Both the position numbers and the translations under genes were made by a program. The notes beneath the pieces were generated by a model. It had not been told where the DNA came from. It did no database searches and was given only the letters and a program-made list of their open reading frames with translations. Below, piece by piece: positions 9,353-16,031 of a stretch of DNA of 20,840 nucleotides (position 1 is its first letter; each line of letters starts with the position of its first letter). This DNA is from Bacteroidales bacterium UBA6267 (GTDB taxonomy: Bacteria > Bacteroidota > Bacteroidia > Bacteroidales > UBA1556): NCBI GenBank assembly GCA_002440745.1, contig DJVB01000048.1, forward strand, positions 1-20,840, read 5' to 3'.

Positions 9353-9811
9353 TTAAGAAATTTCAGGAGTGCATTTTTCGATATGCAATTCATAAGCTTC
9401 CGCAAATAAGAGATAGTTTTTAATCGACTCTATATCAATAGTTTGAAGAAAAAGAATGTCGTCAACTTGACGAAGTTGTATTTTGTATGAGAGTAATAAA
9501 TCCTCGTCAACATATTCGCCACGAAGGATTAGAAAATAATCCAATTGTTTGAAATCGCTAATCAGCACGCCGTTATCCATCTTATTCGAAAGCAGATAGA
9601 TATCCATTTCATTTTCAGAATCGTAGAAATGGTAAAGGCTATAAGTTCCTGAAAATCGACCTGCATTGACAGTAAAGCTTTCGAGTCGGACAAATTTTAT
9701 ATTTAGTTGCTTATTAATGCGAAAAATGAGTTTATAATCGGCCAACTGACAGCTTATGCCCAAGGTTTGCATTTGTTGAGGAGCCTCATAATCAAGAGTT
9801 AATTTCTTCAT
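9353..9811 (-). CDS. IPExxxVDY family protein
   Basis: A 152-residue protein of unknown function. It matches the small Bacteroidota family named after its IPExxxVDY signature; here the signature reads ISDFKQLDYFLILRG in the second half, keeping the Ile, an acidic third position and the Asp-Tyr. The N-terminal half has LGISCQLADYKLIFRINKQL, also typical as I know the family. There is no signal peptide or membrane segment, so it should be cytoplasmic. An upstream TTG at 9823 would add four residues, but ATG 9811 gives the usual MKKLTLDYE start and is preferred. Its stop lies six bases from that of the VOC gene on the other strand. It stands alone with its own promoter, so the neighbours do not reveal a function. 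Confidence 0.75.
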   Translation of the reverse strand: MKKLTLDYEAPQQMQTLGISCQLADYKLIFRINKQLNIKFVRLESFTVNAGRFSGTYSLYHFYDSENEMDIYLLSNKMDNGVLISDFKQLDYFLILRGEYVDEDLLLSYKIQLRQVDDILFLQTIDIESIKNYLLFAEAYELHIEKCTPEIS

Positions 9812-9878
9812 AAAAAATTTCAAACTATAAACTTAAGGTGGAAACGTACACCAAAAAAAATAATATCATTTCAACCTA

Positions 9879-9910
9879 CAAAGGTAGCTTTTATGACTTT
9901 CTATGATCAA
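9879..9910 (-). promoter_or_regulatory. Promoter of the IPExxxVDY gene
   Basis: On the minus strand TTG (9910-9908) is followed after 21 bases by TACCTTTG (9886-9879), a full match to the Bacteroidota TTG/TAnnTTTG promoter pattern at an acceptable spacing. Transcription would begin near 9872, about 60 bases before ATG 9811. Confidence 0.55.
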
Positions 9911-9978
9911 AAAAAATACGTTTTCTTTAGAAATCTACTGTATTATTAATATTTTCAGATTGTAATAAATGTTGCATT

Positions 9979-10006
9979 TTGACAAGACCATATTACTTTA
10001 AATTTG
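9979..10006 (+). promoter_or_regulatory. Promoter of the PhnB-like gene
   Basis: TTG (9979-9981) is followed after 17 bases by TAAATTTG (9999-10006), the best complete promoter in the window. Transcription would start near 10013, leaving an untranslated leader of roughly 85 bases before ATG 10100. It is divergent from the IPExxxVDY promoter in the same 288-bp intergenic region. Confidence 0.65.
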
Positions 10007-10099
10007 CCCAATATCTTTTTAAGCTTATCAATTCGACAATTTGCTTTCTCTGATATTTCCCAGAATTATCATAGTCAATCATCTTAAAACCAATATATT

Positions 10100-10531
10100 A
10101 TGACAACTGTAAACATTTATCTAAGTTTCAACGACAACTGTCTTGAAGCTTTTAATTTCTACAAATCCGTTTTTGGAGGCGAATTTTCTTATATCGGAAC
10201 ATTTGGCGAGATGCCCCCGCAAGAAGGAATGCCCCCTTTGTCTGAAAGTGAAAAAAATAAAATTATGCACATTGGCTTACCTATTAGTGCAGAAACTATT
10301 TTAATGGGAAGCGATGTTTTGGAAAATATGGGGCCGAAAATTACTCAGGGTAACAATTTTTCCATTTCTATTTCTCCAGATTCTAAGGAAGAAGCTGATA
10401 GACTTTTTGCCGGACTTTCGTCCGGGGGAACGGTTGTGATGTCTATGAATCAAACTTTTTGGGGAGCTTATTACGGTATGTTTACCGATAAATTTGGCAT
10501 CAACTGGATGATAAACATGGAGTTAAGCTAA
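10100..10531 (+). CDS. PhnB-like VOC family protein
   Basis: A 143-residue single-domain cytoplasmic protein of the VOC superfamily, PhnB/YjdN branch (older label: 3-demethylubiquinone methyltransferase-like). Typical features are the opening VNIYLSFNDNCLEAFNFYK, the Phe-Gly-Gly at about 25-27, the central MHIGLPI with His57, and the closing WGAYYGMFTDKFGINWMIN (121-139). The family has been linked loosely to phosphonate genes and antibiotic resistance, but most members have no proven reaction, and no phosphonate gene lies nearby. The gene appears monocistronic, with its own promoter about 100 bases upstream. Confidence 0.85.
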   Translation: MTTVNIYLSFNDNCLEAFNFYKSVFGGEFSYIGTFGEMPPQEGMPPLSESEKNKIMHIGLPISAETILMGSDVLENMGPKITQGNNFSISISPDSKEEADRLFAGLSSGGTVVMSMNQTFWGAYYGMFTDKFGINWMINMELS

Positions 10532-10576
10532 GCTCTTCGATTCGGCTGAAAAAGCAAAATCACTCCAATTGATTTG

Positions 10577-10637
10577 TCCATGATATTTTCATCTAACTTA
10601 ATCCTTTGATTTTTTTAGCGAATGAAAATATCATGGA
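10577..10637. repeat. Perfect 16-bp inverted repeat before tatA
   Basis: TCCATGATATTTTCAT (10577-10592) and ATGAAAATATCATGGA (10622-10637) are exact reverse complements, separated by 29 bases. The right arm ends 20 bases before the tatA -7 box, so it covers the place of the -33 element. No T-run follows on the plus strand. It could be an operator, a transcript hairpin or the ends of a very small degraded element; the sequence does not decide. Confidence 0.7.
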
Positions 10638-10657
10638 TGTTTCTAAAACAAAAAAAT

Positions 10658-10665
10658 TATCTTTG
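10658..10665 (+). promoter_or_regulatory. -7 promoter box of tatA
   Basis: TATCTTTG matches TAnnTTTG exactly and lies 24 bases before the tatA ATG. There is no TTG at the normal upstream spacing; that position is occupied by the right arm of the inverted repeat ending at 10637. Confidence 0.55.
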
Positions 10666-10689
10666 CAGCCTAACTAATCAGATTTAATT

Positions 10690-10872
10690 ATGGTACTTAT
10701 TGGTATGTTGGGTCCTTGGCAAATTGTCATCATTTTAGTTTTGGTGGTGCTGCTATTTGGAGGACGCAAAATTCCTGAACTTATGAAAGGTTTGGGTAAA
10801 GGAATCAGCGAGTTTAAGAAAGGTGCTAAAGAGGGCGAAGAAGAAAACGATCAGAAAAAGATTGACAAATAA
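10690..10872 (+). CDS. tatA: Twin-arginine translocase subunit TatA/TatE
   Basis: A 60-residue inner-membrane protein that forms the pore-like assembly of the Tat pathway for exporting folded proteins. It shows the family layout: a short N-terminal transmembrane helix (about 7-23) with the polar residue Gln11 after GPW, the hinge FGG (23-25), the amphipathic helix RKIPELMKGLGKGISEFKKG (26-45), and a short charged tail. Length is normal for the small Bacteroidota TatA. No tatC lies in the window, so it must be encoded elsewhere if the pathway is complete. The lytic transglycosylase gene follows after 129 bp and has its own -7 box, so co-transcription is possible but not required. Confidence 0.95.
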   Translation: MVLIGMLGPWQIVIILVLVVLLFGGRKIPELMKGLGKGISEFKKGAKEGEEENDQKKIDK

Positions 10873-10947
10873 TCCTCGACTTTTCTTTTCAACAAGAGAT
10901 TTTTAATTTTTTAGGACAATTTTTATTAGGTCTGTGCGGTTATATTT

Positions 10948-10955
10948 TATTTTTG
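10948..10955 (+). promoter_or_regulatory. Possible -7 box of the lytic transglycosylase gene
   Basis: TATTTTTG fits TAnnTTTG and lies 46 bases before the TTG start codon at 11002. No TTG element at the expected upstream distance is evident, and the surrounding T-rich sequence makes chance matches easier. Confidence 0.4.
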
Positions 10956-11001
10956 ACCAATCTTAGTTATCGAAGTTAAACCTCAAACAAACTGTTTTAT
11001 T

Positions 11002-12123
11002 TTGGGAAATAAAGTCGTTTTTTTTAAGTCTTTTGTTTTTGTATTGTCCTTTTTTATAGGATTTACCACTTTATCTACTTCCCTCAACGGAAATTCCAAT
11101 CACCCCGACTCCACTTTAATCTATTACCAAGAATCCCAATCGGATATGTTTGATAGTTTATTAGTGGAATTTCTTACTGAAACTCCTTTGTTTACTGATG
11201 ATTTTGTCAATCCTTATGGTTACGAATTTGATTCCGTGCCGGTTTTTGAAGACTCTATACTTCGGTATCGTATCGAAGAATTGAACGCCCTTTCTCCTTT
11301 CCATTTTATTTATAATGAGGAAGTTCGCAACTATATCTACTATTTTTCCTCTAAAAAGCGGGGCTTCATTTCTCGTGCTATGGCTCGTGCCGAATTCTAT
11401 TTTCCCATTTTTGAAGAAATGTTGGACAAATATCAATTGCCTTTGGAATTGAAATATTTGGCTATTGTCGAATCAGCACTCAATCCTAATGCAAAATCGC
11501 GTGCCGGCGCAGTTGGACTATGGCAATTTATGCCTGGCACCGGAAAAATGTATGGTCTGTCCTTTAACTCACAATTGGATTTACGCCGCGAGATTTATCA
11601 ATCTACCGAGGCTGCTTGCCGTCATTTTGTGGATTTGTTTCAGATTTATCACGACTGGAATCTGGTTTTAGCGGCTTATAACGCTGGTCCGGGAAATGTG
11701 AATCGCGCCATCAAAAAATCGGATTATGCCACCGGATATTGGGAAATTTATGAATTTCTACCTAAAGAAACCCGTGGTTATGTGCCTGCTTTTATTGCCG
11801 TAAACTATCTGATGAATTATTCGATGCACCACAATATTTACGCTGCCGCCAATGATATTGAATTTGAACTTCAACAAATTGATACTATTGGAGTTAATGA
11901 AAAAATTACCTTTAAACAGCTTTCCGAGATTACTTCAATCAGCTTGGCCACTATCGAATATCTGAATCCACAATATCCCAAGAAATATATTCCTGCAAAA
12001 ACTTGGCATCCGATGATTCTTACTTTGCCCCGCGAAGGAATCAATCGATATATCGATCATCAACGAAATATTGAGTTGTTGGAAGCCAATTCAGCTATGC
12101 AACAAAACCAAAACGGTCAGTAG
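11002..12123 (+). CDS. MltD-like membrane-bound lytic transglycosylase
   Basis: A 373-residue exported peptidoglycan lyase that should cleave the MurNAc-GlcNAc bond. An N-terminal hydrophobic signal sequence covers about 5-29. The SLT goose-lysozyme-like domain spans about 140-270: catalytic Glu157 in AIVESALNP, then GAVGLWQFMPGTGK (169-182) and AAYNAGPGNVNRAI (224-237), all hallmarks of the family. Residues 293-345 resemble one degenerate LysM module that would bind glycan. The first in-frame ATG would delete the signal sequence, so the start is taken as TTG at 11002. It sits downstream of tatA and ends one base from the metG stop on the opposite strand. The role is wall remodelling in the periplasm or at the inner face of the outer membrane. 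Confidence 0.9.
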   Translation: MGNKVVFFKSFVFVLSFFIGFTTLSTSLNGNSNHPDSTLIYYQESQSDMFDSLLVEFLTETPLFTDDFVNPYGYEFDSVPVFEDSILRYRIEELNALSPFHFIYNEEVRNYIYYFSSKKRGFISRAMARAEFYFPIFEEMLDKYQLPLELKYLAIVESALNPNAKSRAGAVGLWQFMPGTGKMYGLSFNSQLDLRREIYQSTEAACRHFVDLFQIYHDWNLVLAAYNAGPGNVNRAIKKSDYATGYWEIYEFLPKETRGYVPAFIAVNYLMNYSMHHNIYAAANDIEFELQQIDTIGVNEKITFKQLSEITSISLATIEYLNPQYPKKYIPAKTWHPMILTLPREGINRYIDHQRNIELLEANSAMQQNQNGQ

Positions 12124-12124
12124 T

Positions 12125-14167
12125 TTACCTTACTTCGCTACCTTCGTCCACTTTTTCTTCCGGAGTCACAAATGTGAGTTTGCCTTTTGAGTCGGCAGCC
12201 ATCAGAATCATTCCCTGCGATTCGATGCCACGTAATGGACGAGGGGCAAGATTAACCAATATAACCACCTGACGACCAATGATTTCCTCCGGTTTATAAT
12301 ATTCTGCGATTCCGGAAACAACCGTCCGTTTATCAATTCCGGTGTCGATTTTCAGCTTGAGCAATTTCTTGGTTTTCGGCACCAATTCCGCCTCTAAAAT
12401 CGTTCCCACACGTAGGTCCATCTTAGCGAAATCGTCAAAACTTATGGTTTCTTTTTGAGGCTCTACATTCTTGGTTTGTTGTTCATTAGCCAATTTTGTT
12501 TGAGTCAATTTGTCGATTTGAGCCTGCACTGCTGCATCATCAATTTGTTCGAAAAGCAGCGAAGCTTCATTGAGTTGTTGGCCTGCTTTTAAGATATCTA
12601 TATCTCCTGAAAAATGCCATTCGGTTTCGGTTAAGCCTACCATTTTGCGAAGCCGTTCCATGCTGAAAGGCAGGAAAGGATTGCCAACAATAGTCAGATT
12701 ACCAACTATTTGCAGAGCAATATTAAGAATGGTTTCCACTCGCGAAATATCCGTTTTCACCACTTTCCACGGTTCGGTGTCGGCAAGATATTTATTTCCG
12801 AGACGTGCCAAATTCATCATTTCTTTTAAAGCTTCTCTAAAGTGGAAAGTTTCCAATTGGCTTGCAATTCGTTCGGGGAAATCCTTCAACTCATCGAGGA
12901 CTTTTTGGTCATAAGCGGTAAGTTGATTTCGCTGCGGCACTTTTCCTGAGAAATATTTAGAAGTAAGCACTAAAGCGCGGTTGACAAAATTGCCAAGCAC
13001 AGCAACTAACTCACTATTATTTCTTTGCTGAAAATCTTTCCAAGTGAAATCGTTATCCTTAGTTTCGGGAGCATTTGCGGTGAGCACATATCTTAGCACG
13101 TCCTGCTTTTCGGGAAAATCAATCAAATATTCGTGCAGCCAAACCGCCCAGTTGCGTGAAGTAGAAATTTTATCGCCCTCTAAATTAAGGAATTCGTTGG
13201 CAGGGACATTTTCCGGAACGATATAAGAGCCTTCGGCTTTAAGCATTGCCGGAAAAATAATGCAGTGAAAAACAATATTATCCTTACCAATAAAATGAAT
13301 CAAACGGGTTTTCTCGTCCTTCCAATATTTTTCCCAATCGGGAGTGAGTTCTTTGGTAGCCGAAATATAGCCTATTGGCGCATCGAACCAAACGTAAAGC
13401 ACTTTGCCTTCAGCTTCTGCCACCGGCACTTTAACACCCCAATCCAAATCACGTGTGACGGCGCGAGGCTGTAAACCACTGTCTAACCAAGATTTTACCT
13501 GGCCGTAAACATTTGTTTTCCAGTCTTTTTTATGTCCTTCCAAAATCCATTCTTCCAACCATTTCTGATAATCTTCCAAGGGTAAAAACCAGTGTTTGGT
13601 TTCTTTCATCTCCGGTTGATTTCCGCTGAGAGCCGACTTAGGGTTGATTAAATCGGTTGCGCTCAATGTGCTGCCGCAGCTTTCGCATTGGTCGCCATAA
13701 GCTTTTTCAAAACCGCATCTTGGACAGGTGCCGGTGATATAACGATCGGCCAAAAACATATTTGCCTCAGCATCAAAATACTGATGTGAGGATTTTTCGA
13801 TGAATTTGCCGTCTTGAAGCAATTTTGCAAAAAAGTCGGAGGCAGTTTGGTGATGAAGCGGGCTTGAAGTGCGCGAATAAACGTCGAAACTAATACCAAA
13901 CTCTTCAAAAGATTTTTTGATCATAAAGTGATATTTATCCACAATTGCCTGAGGAGTAACACCTTCGTTACGTGCTTTTATGGTAATCGGGACGCCATGC
14001 TCGTCGGAGCCGCCAATGAAAACCACATCTCTTTTTTGTGCCCGTAGATAGCGAACGTAGATGTCGGCAGGAACATAAACGCCGGCTAAATGCCCAATAT
14101 GCACAGGGCCGTTGGCATAAGGCAAGGCAGTTGTGACGGTATATCTTTCAAAATTTGTTTCACTCAT
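12125..14167 (-). CDS. metG: Methionyl-tRNA synthetase with C-terminal tRNA-binding domain
   Basis: A 680-residue class I aminoacyl-tRNA synthetase charging methionine onto initiator and elongator tRNA-Met. The HIGH motif is His23-Ile-Gly-His26, and the KMSKS counterpart is Lys333-Ile-Ser-Thr-Ser337. The connective peptide has a zinc knuckle with Cys148, Cys151, Cys161 and Cys164. An anticodon-binding helical domain follows (about 380-540), then a linker and an OB-fold tRNA-binding domain (about 578-680, starting DFAKMDLRVGTI), as in bacterial enzymes that dimerise through this module. The full length is intact. It starts at ATG 14167, with a consensus -7 box 28 bases upstream, and ends convergently against the lytic transglycosylase gene with a single base between stop codons. 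Confidence 0.97.
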   Translation of the reverse strand: MSETNFERYTVTTALPYANGPVHIGHLAGVYVPADIYVRYLRAQKRDVVFIGGSDEHGVPITIKARNEGVTPQAIVDKYHFMIKKSFEEFGISFDVYSRTSSPLHHQTASDFFAKLLQDGKFIEKSSHQYFDAEANMFLADRYITGTCPRCGFEKAYGDQCESCGSTLSATDLINPKSALSGNQPEMKETKHWFLPLEDYQKWLEEWILEGHKKDWKTNVYGQVKSWLDSGLQPRAVTRDLDWGVKVPVAEAEGKVLYVWFDAPIGYISATKELTPDWEKYWKDEKTRLIHFIGKDNIVFHCIIFPAMLKAEGSYIVPENVPANEFLNLEGDKISTSRNWAVWLHEYLIDFPEKQDVLRYVLTANAPETKDNDFTWKDFQQRNNSELVAVLGNFVNRALVLTSKYFSGKVPQRNQLTAYDQKVLDELKDFPERIASQLETFHFREALKEMMNLARLGNKYLADTEPWKVVKTDISRVETILNIALQIVGNLTIVGNPFLPFSMERLRKMVGLTETEWHFSGDIDILKAGQQLNEASLLFEQIDDAAVQAQIDKLTQTKLANEQQTKNVEPQKETISFDDFAKMDLRVGTILEAELVPKTKKLLKLKIDTGIDKRTVVSGIAEYYKPEEIIGRQVVILVNLAPRPLRGIESQGMILMAADSKGKLTFVTPEEKVDEGSEVR

Positions 14168-14195
14168 AAAGGAATATTTCAGATAATTTGAGGCG

Positions 14196-14203
14196 CAAAA
14201 GTA
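14196..14203 (-). promoter_or_regulatory. -7 promoter box of metG
   Basis: On the minus strand this is TACTTTTG, an exact TAnnTTTG match. It lies 28 bases before ATG 14167, giving a leader of about 20 bases. No TTG is visible at the usual spacing upstream. Confidence 0.6.
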
Positions 14204-14266
14204 GTAAAACTAATGATTTTTGTTTTAGTAATATCGGAGTTATTCAAAGGATAAAAAAAATGAAAA

Positions 14267-15211
14267 TTAAAGAGTGAAAATATGGACTCGTTCTATGATT
14301 AGTTTTGTGTAATCAATCTTGCTTTGTGCATCTAAAAATGATTGATTTATCAATTCTATTGCATCAGGCTTCCACTTAATCAGTCGTTTATAGACCGCAT
14401 TCATTTGTTTATCCGTTATTCCTAAGACGACACCCAAGCGGTCAAAATAACTCTTCGTGAAGTTCATTTTTTTTCCTCCGAGCAGTAACGCTGTATCTTC
14501 TTTATCTTTCGGTAGTATAAGTTTCACATTTAAAAAATCGTAGAATGGCGCAAGCGTCCAACCCATATCTGATAAAAACATGGAGAAATTTTTAAGGTGC
14601 ATATCATTATTACCGATGATAAAATTAAAAACTACGGATTCAAAAAAACGCAATTTATCAAACTGAGTATTAACAGAAAGTTCACCAATAGTTTTTCCAA
14701 CCAACTCTAATGTTCCTTTGTATTTATCTTCCAACTCAAGAATCTGAAAAAAATCAATAAGATGATTTTTCGTGCCGTCTAAGTTACGATCAATTCGTTT
14801 TGTAATAAAACACAATTCACCTGATTCCAAACGAATCAAACTTACGGGTACAATTTTTAATTTGAACAACTCTGCCAATTTCATAGAAAGATGTTCATTT
14901 TCAGGCATCTGAGGATAATCAGGATTTTGAGGTTTCAGAATATATTGTCCATCTAAAGCGTTCATTACGGTTAATCGCCCCTGATGCCCTTTTGTGATAA
15001 GATTTTTAATCCTCCCAATCGACAATTTTGGTTGAACTCCTGGAACAGAAACCGATAACTCGACAATTTCTTTGGCCAATTTTTCCATTTCTGACAGTCG
15101 ATAAGGTAGAATTGGGGCTGCTTTTGTTCCATAAAAAGCTTTTGCACATTTGGAGTGATAGTCAATCTCGTTTTCCGACAAATCTTTATAACAGTGCAAA
15201 CATTTACTCAT
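14267..15211 (-). CDS. HipT-like Ser/Thr kinase toxin (C-terminal part of split HipA)
   Basis: A 314-residue HipA-fold kinase lacking the usual N-terminal subdomain, which is encoded by the preceding gene. Landmarks: an N-terminal CxxC...HxxC knuckle (Cys4, Cys7, His19, Cys22), a Gly-rich loop SVSVPGVQPKLS (53-64) whose Ser53 and Ser55 sit where HipT kinases autophosphorylate, the ATP-binding lysine in YILKPQ (Lys93), the catalytic loop IGNNDMHLKNFS (199-210) with Asp203, and the metal-binding Asp225 in APFYDFLNV. Every motif expected of an active kinase is present. HipA phosphorylates GltX and E. coli HipT phosphorylates TrpS; the target here is unknown. The ATG overlaps the HipS-like gene by eight bases (ATGAGTAA), so translation is probably coupled. 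It is the last gene of the hip operon. Confidence 0.9.
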   Translation of the reverse strand: MSKCLHCYKDLSENEIDYHSKCAKAFYGTKAAPILPYRLSEMEKLAKEIVELSVSVPGVQPKLSIGRIKNLITKGHQGRLTVMNALDGQYILKPQNPDYPQMPENEHLSMKLAELFKLKIVPVSLIRLESGELCFITKRIDRNLDGTKNHLIDFFQILELEDKYKGTLELVGKTIGELSVNTQFDKLRFFESVVFNFIIGNNDMHLKNFSMFLSDMGWTLAPFYDFLNVKLILPKDKEDTALLLGGKKMNFTKSYFDRLGVVLGITDKQMNAVYKRLIKWKPDAIELINQSFLDAQSKIDYTKLIIERVHIFTL

Positions 15212-15539
15212 TTTCCTTAAAATTTATAGGGTGAACACTTACCGCACCAATTGCATTTTGACAACATGCAAGCAAAAGACCCATTCGATCATTTTTATTA
15301 ATTTTCCAGCTTTCGGCAGCAATATTTAATAACCACCCCTCAGGAATCAACCCGTCAAAAAAAGGAAATAATCTCTTGCTTTTATACACCTTGGTGCTCA
15401 CCGGCATTTGAAAGGTAATAAACTGATTTGGATAAGATTGAATATAATCAGGATAATACATAAACTGATATTCTCCGGAATCCTCTTCCGTCAGTATTCC
15501 GGCAGGGATATTATTGTATTTCACTATTCCTTGTCGCAT
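15204..15539 (-). CDS. HipS-like protein (HipA N-terminal subdomain)
   Basis: A 111-residue stand-alone version of the HipA N-terminal subdomain. The diagnostic stretch is LFPFFDGLIPEGWLLNI (57-73), matching the HipA-family pattern of an FF-x-x-L-x-PEG motif, with Trp69 after PEG. In the E. coli HipBST system the equivalent small protein HipS, not HipB, is the antitoxin, and it acts by blocking the kinase with an aromatic residue; Trp69 is a candidate for that role by position, which is inference. The ATG at 15539 lies inside the end of hipB (29-base overlap), and its stop overlaps the kinase start. This supports one coupled operon and fixed stoichiometry. It could alternatively be a broken HipA, but both overlaps and both intact halves argue against recent breakage. 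Confidence 0.85.
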   Translation of the reverse strand: MRQGIVKYNNIPAGILTEEDSGEYQFMYYPDYIQSYPNQFITFQMPVSTKVYKSKRLFPFFDGLIPEGWLLNIAAESWKINKNDRMGLLLACCQNAIGAVSVHPINFKENE

Positions 15540-15735
15540 AATGTGTATTTATTGGGCCTACAACATGACCAAACATCCGCAATACTTGATTGACCTTTGA
15601 TAAACTGAGGTTTTCTTTCCCCTGTTCAATTTTCCGAATAACCGTCAGAGCCACGCCGGCCTTTTCGGCCAACTCCTCCTGGGTTAGGCCCAATTGCTTT
15701 CGTCTGTTTTTAACAAAATTAGATAATTCATTCAT
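15511..15735 (-). CDS. HipB-like XRE-family repressor
   Basis: A 74-residue DNA-binding protein with one Cro/C1-type helix-turn-helix. The key part is LGLTQEELAEKAGVALTVI (15-33), followed by RKIEQGKENLSLSKVNQVL. In HipB-type systems this protein dimerises, binds operators in its own promoter and recruits the other subunits. An in-frame TTG at 15756 would add seven residues, but it falls in the predicted -7 box, so ATG 15735 is the only sensible start. It is the first gene of the three-gene operon, and its end overlaps the HipS-like gene by 29 bases. Three palindromic sites lie directly upstream and are the likely targets. Confidence 0.9.
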   Translation of the reverse strand: MNELSNFVKNRRKQLGLTQEELAEKAGVALTVIRKIEQGKENLSLSKVNQVLRMFGHVVGPINTHYATRNSEIQ

Positions 15736-15737
15736 GT

Positions 15738-15755
15738 TATATGTATTTGCATACA
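15738..15755. promoter_or_regulatory. Candidate HipB operator 1
   Basis: TATATGTATTTGCATACA has half-sites TATATG and CATACA around six bases, with one mismatch to the consensus TATATG-N6-CATATA. It begins two bases beyond the hipB ATG and overlaps the promoter -7 box by two bases, so bound protein would hinder initiation. Confidence 0.65.
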
Positions 15756-15761
15756 AAAGTA
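15754..15761 (-). promoter_or_regulatory. -7 promoter box of the hip operon
   Basis: On the minus strand this reads TACTTTTG, an exact TAnnTTTG match. Transcription would start near 15747, only about a dozen bases before ATG 15735. It sits between operators 1 and 2, and the region expected for the -33 element falls in operator 2. Confidence 0.65.
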
Positions 15762-15777
15762 CACAATATTGTAATAC

Positions 15778-15795
15778 TATATGATTTTACATATA
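15778..15795. promoter_or_regulatory. Candidate HipB operator 2
   Basis: TATATGATTTTACATATA has two perfect half-sites, TATATG and CATATA, with a six-base centre, and is a nearly complete palindrome. It starts exactly 40 bases from operator 1 and covers the expected -33 zone of the hip promoter. Confidence 0.7.
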
Positions 15796-15817
15796 AAAAT
15801 GATAAAATCTACTAAAA

Positions 15818-15835
15818 TATATGCTTTTGCATATA
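15818..15835. promoter_or_regulatory. Candidate HipB operator 3
   Basis: TATATGCTTTTGCATATA is a perfect palindrome apart from its central TTTT and starts exactly 40 bases from operator 2. It lies upstream of the promoter core, where it could serve cooperative binding or looping. Confidence 0.7.
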
Positions 15836-15892
15836 AAGAAATGTTTGGTGTTAGTTGTTGCTTCTAAACTCAATTTACTATTCACTACTCCC

Positions 15893-15990
15893 CTCTGCTC
15901 CATGCGCCACGCACCATGCCCCATGCCCCATGCTCCCTGCCCCATGCTCCCTGCGCCATGCTCTATGCTCCCTGCTCTATGCTCCCTGCT
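15893..15990. repeat. Heptamer tandem array, 14 units
   Basis: Fourteen adjoining seven-base units with the loose consensus CYMTGCN, mainly CCATGCC, CCATGCT, CCCTGCT and CTATGCT. Phase is kept throughout with no insertion. The plus strand is C/T-rich, in sharp contrast to the AT-rich flanks. A plus-strand open frame through it encodes only a low-complexity Pro/Cys/Met peptide and is not a gene. The rest of the interval from 15836 to 16031 holds nothing else I can identify. Confidence 0.9.
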
Positions 15991-16031
15991 CCTTCAAAAG
16001 TTCTCATTCTTTGATTATCGATAAATGACCA

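Noticed and set aside
15204..15539. Reading the HipS/HipT genes as a hipA broken by frameshift
   Set aside because: Both halves have their own ATG, intact domains and short overlaps, as in the known three-gene arrangement.
15736..15756. TTG start of the HipB-like gene at 15756
   Set aside because: The codon lies within the -7 box and operator 1; ATG 15735 gives a normal XRE protein.
15893..15990. CRISPR array at the tandem repeats
   Set aside because: The units are seven bases long and adjoin directly; there are no spacers and no cas genes.
15821..16024. Plus-strand open frame of 67 codons across the heptamer array
   Set aside because: Its protein is low-complexity Pro/Cys/Met text created by the repeat, with no promoter or family match.
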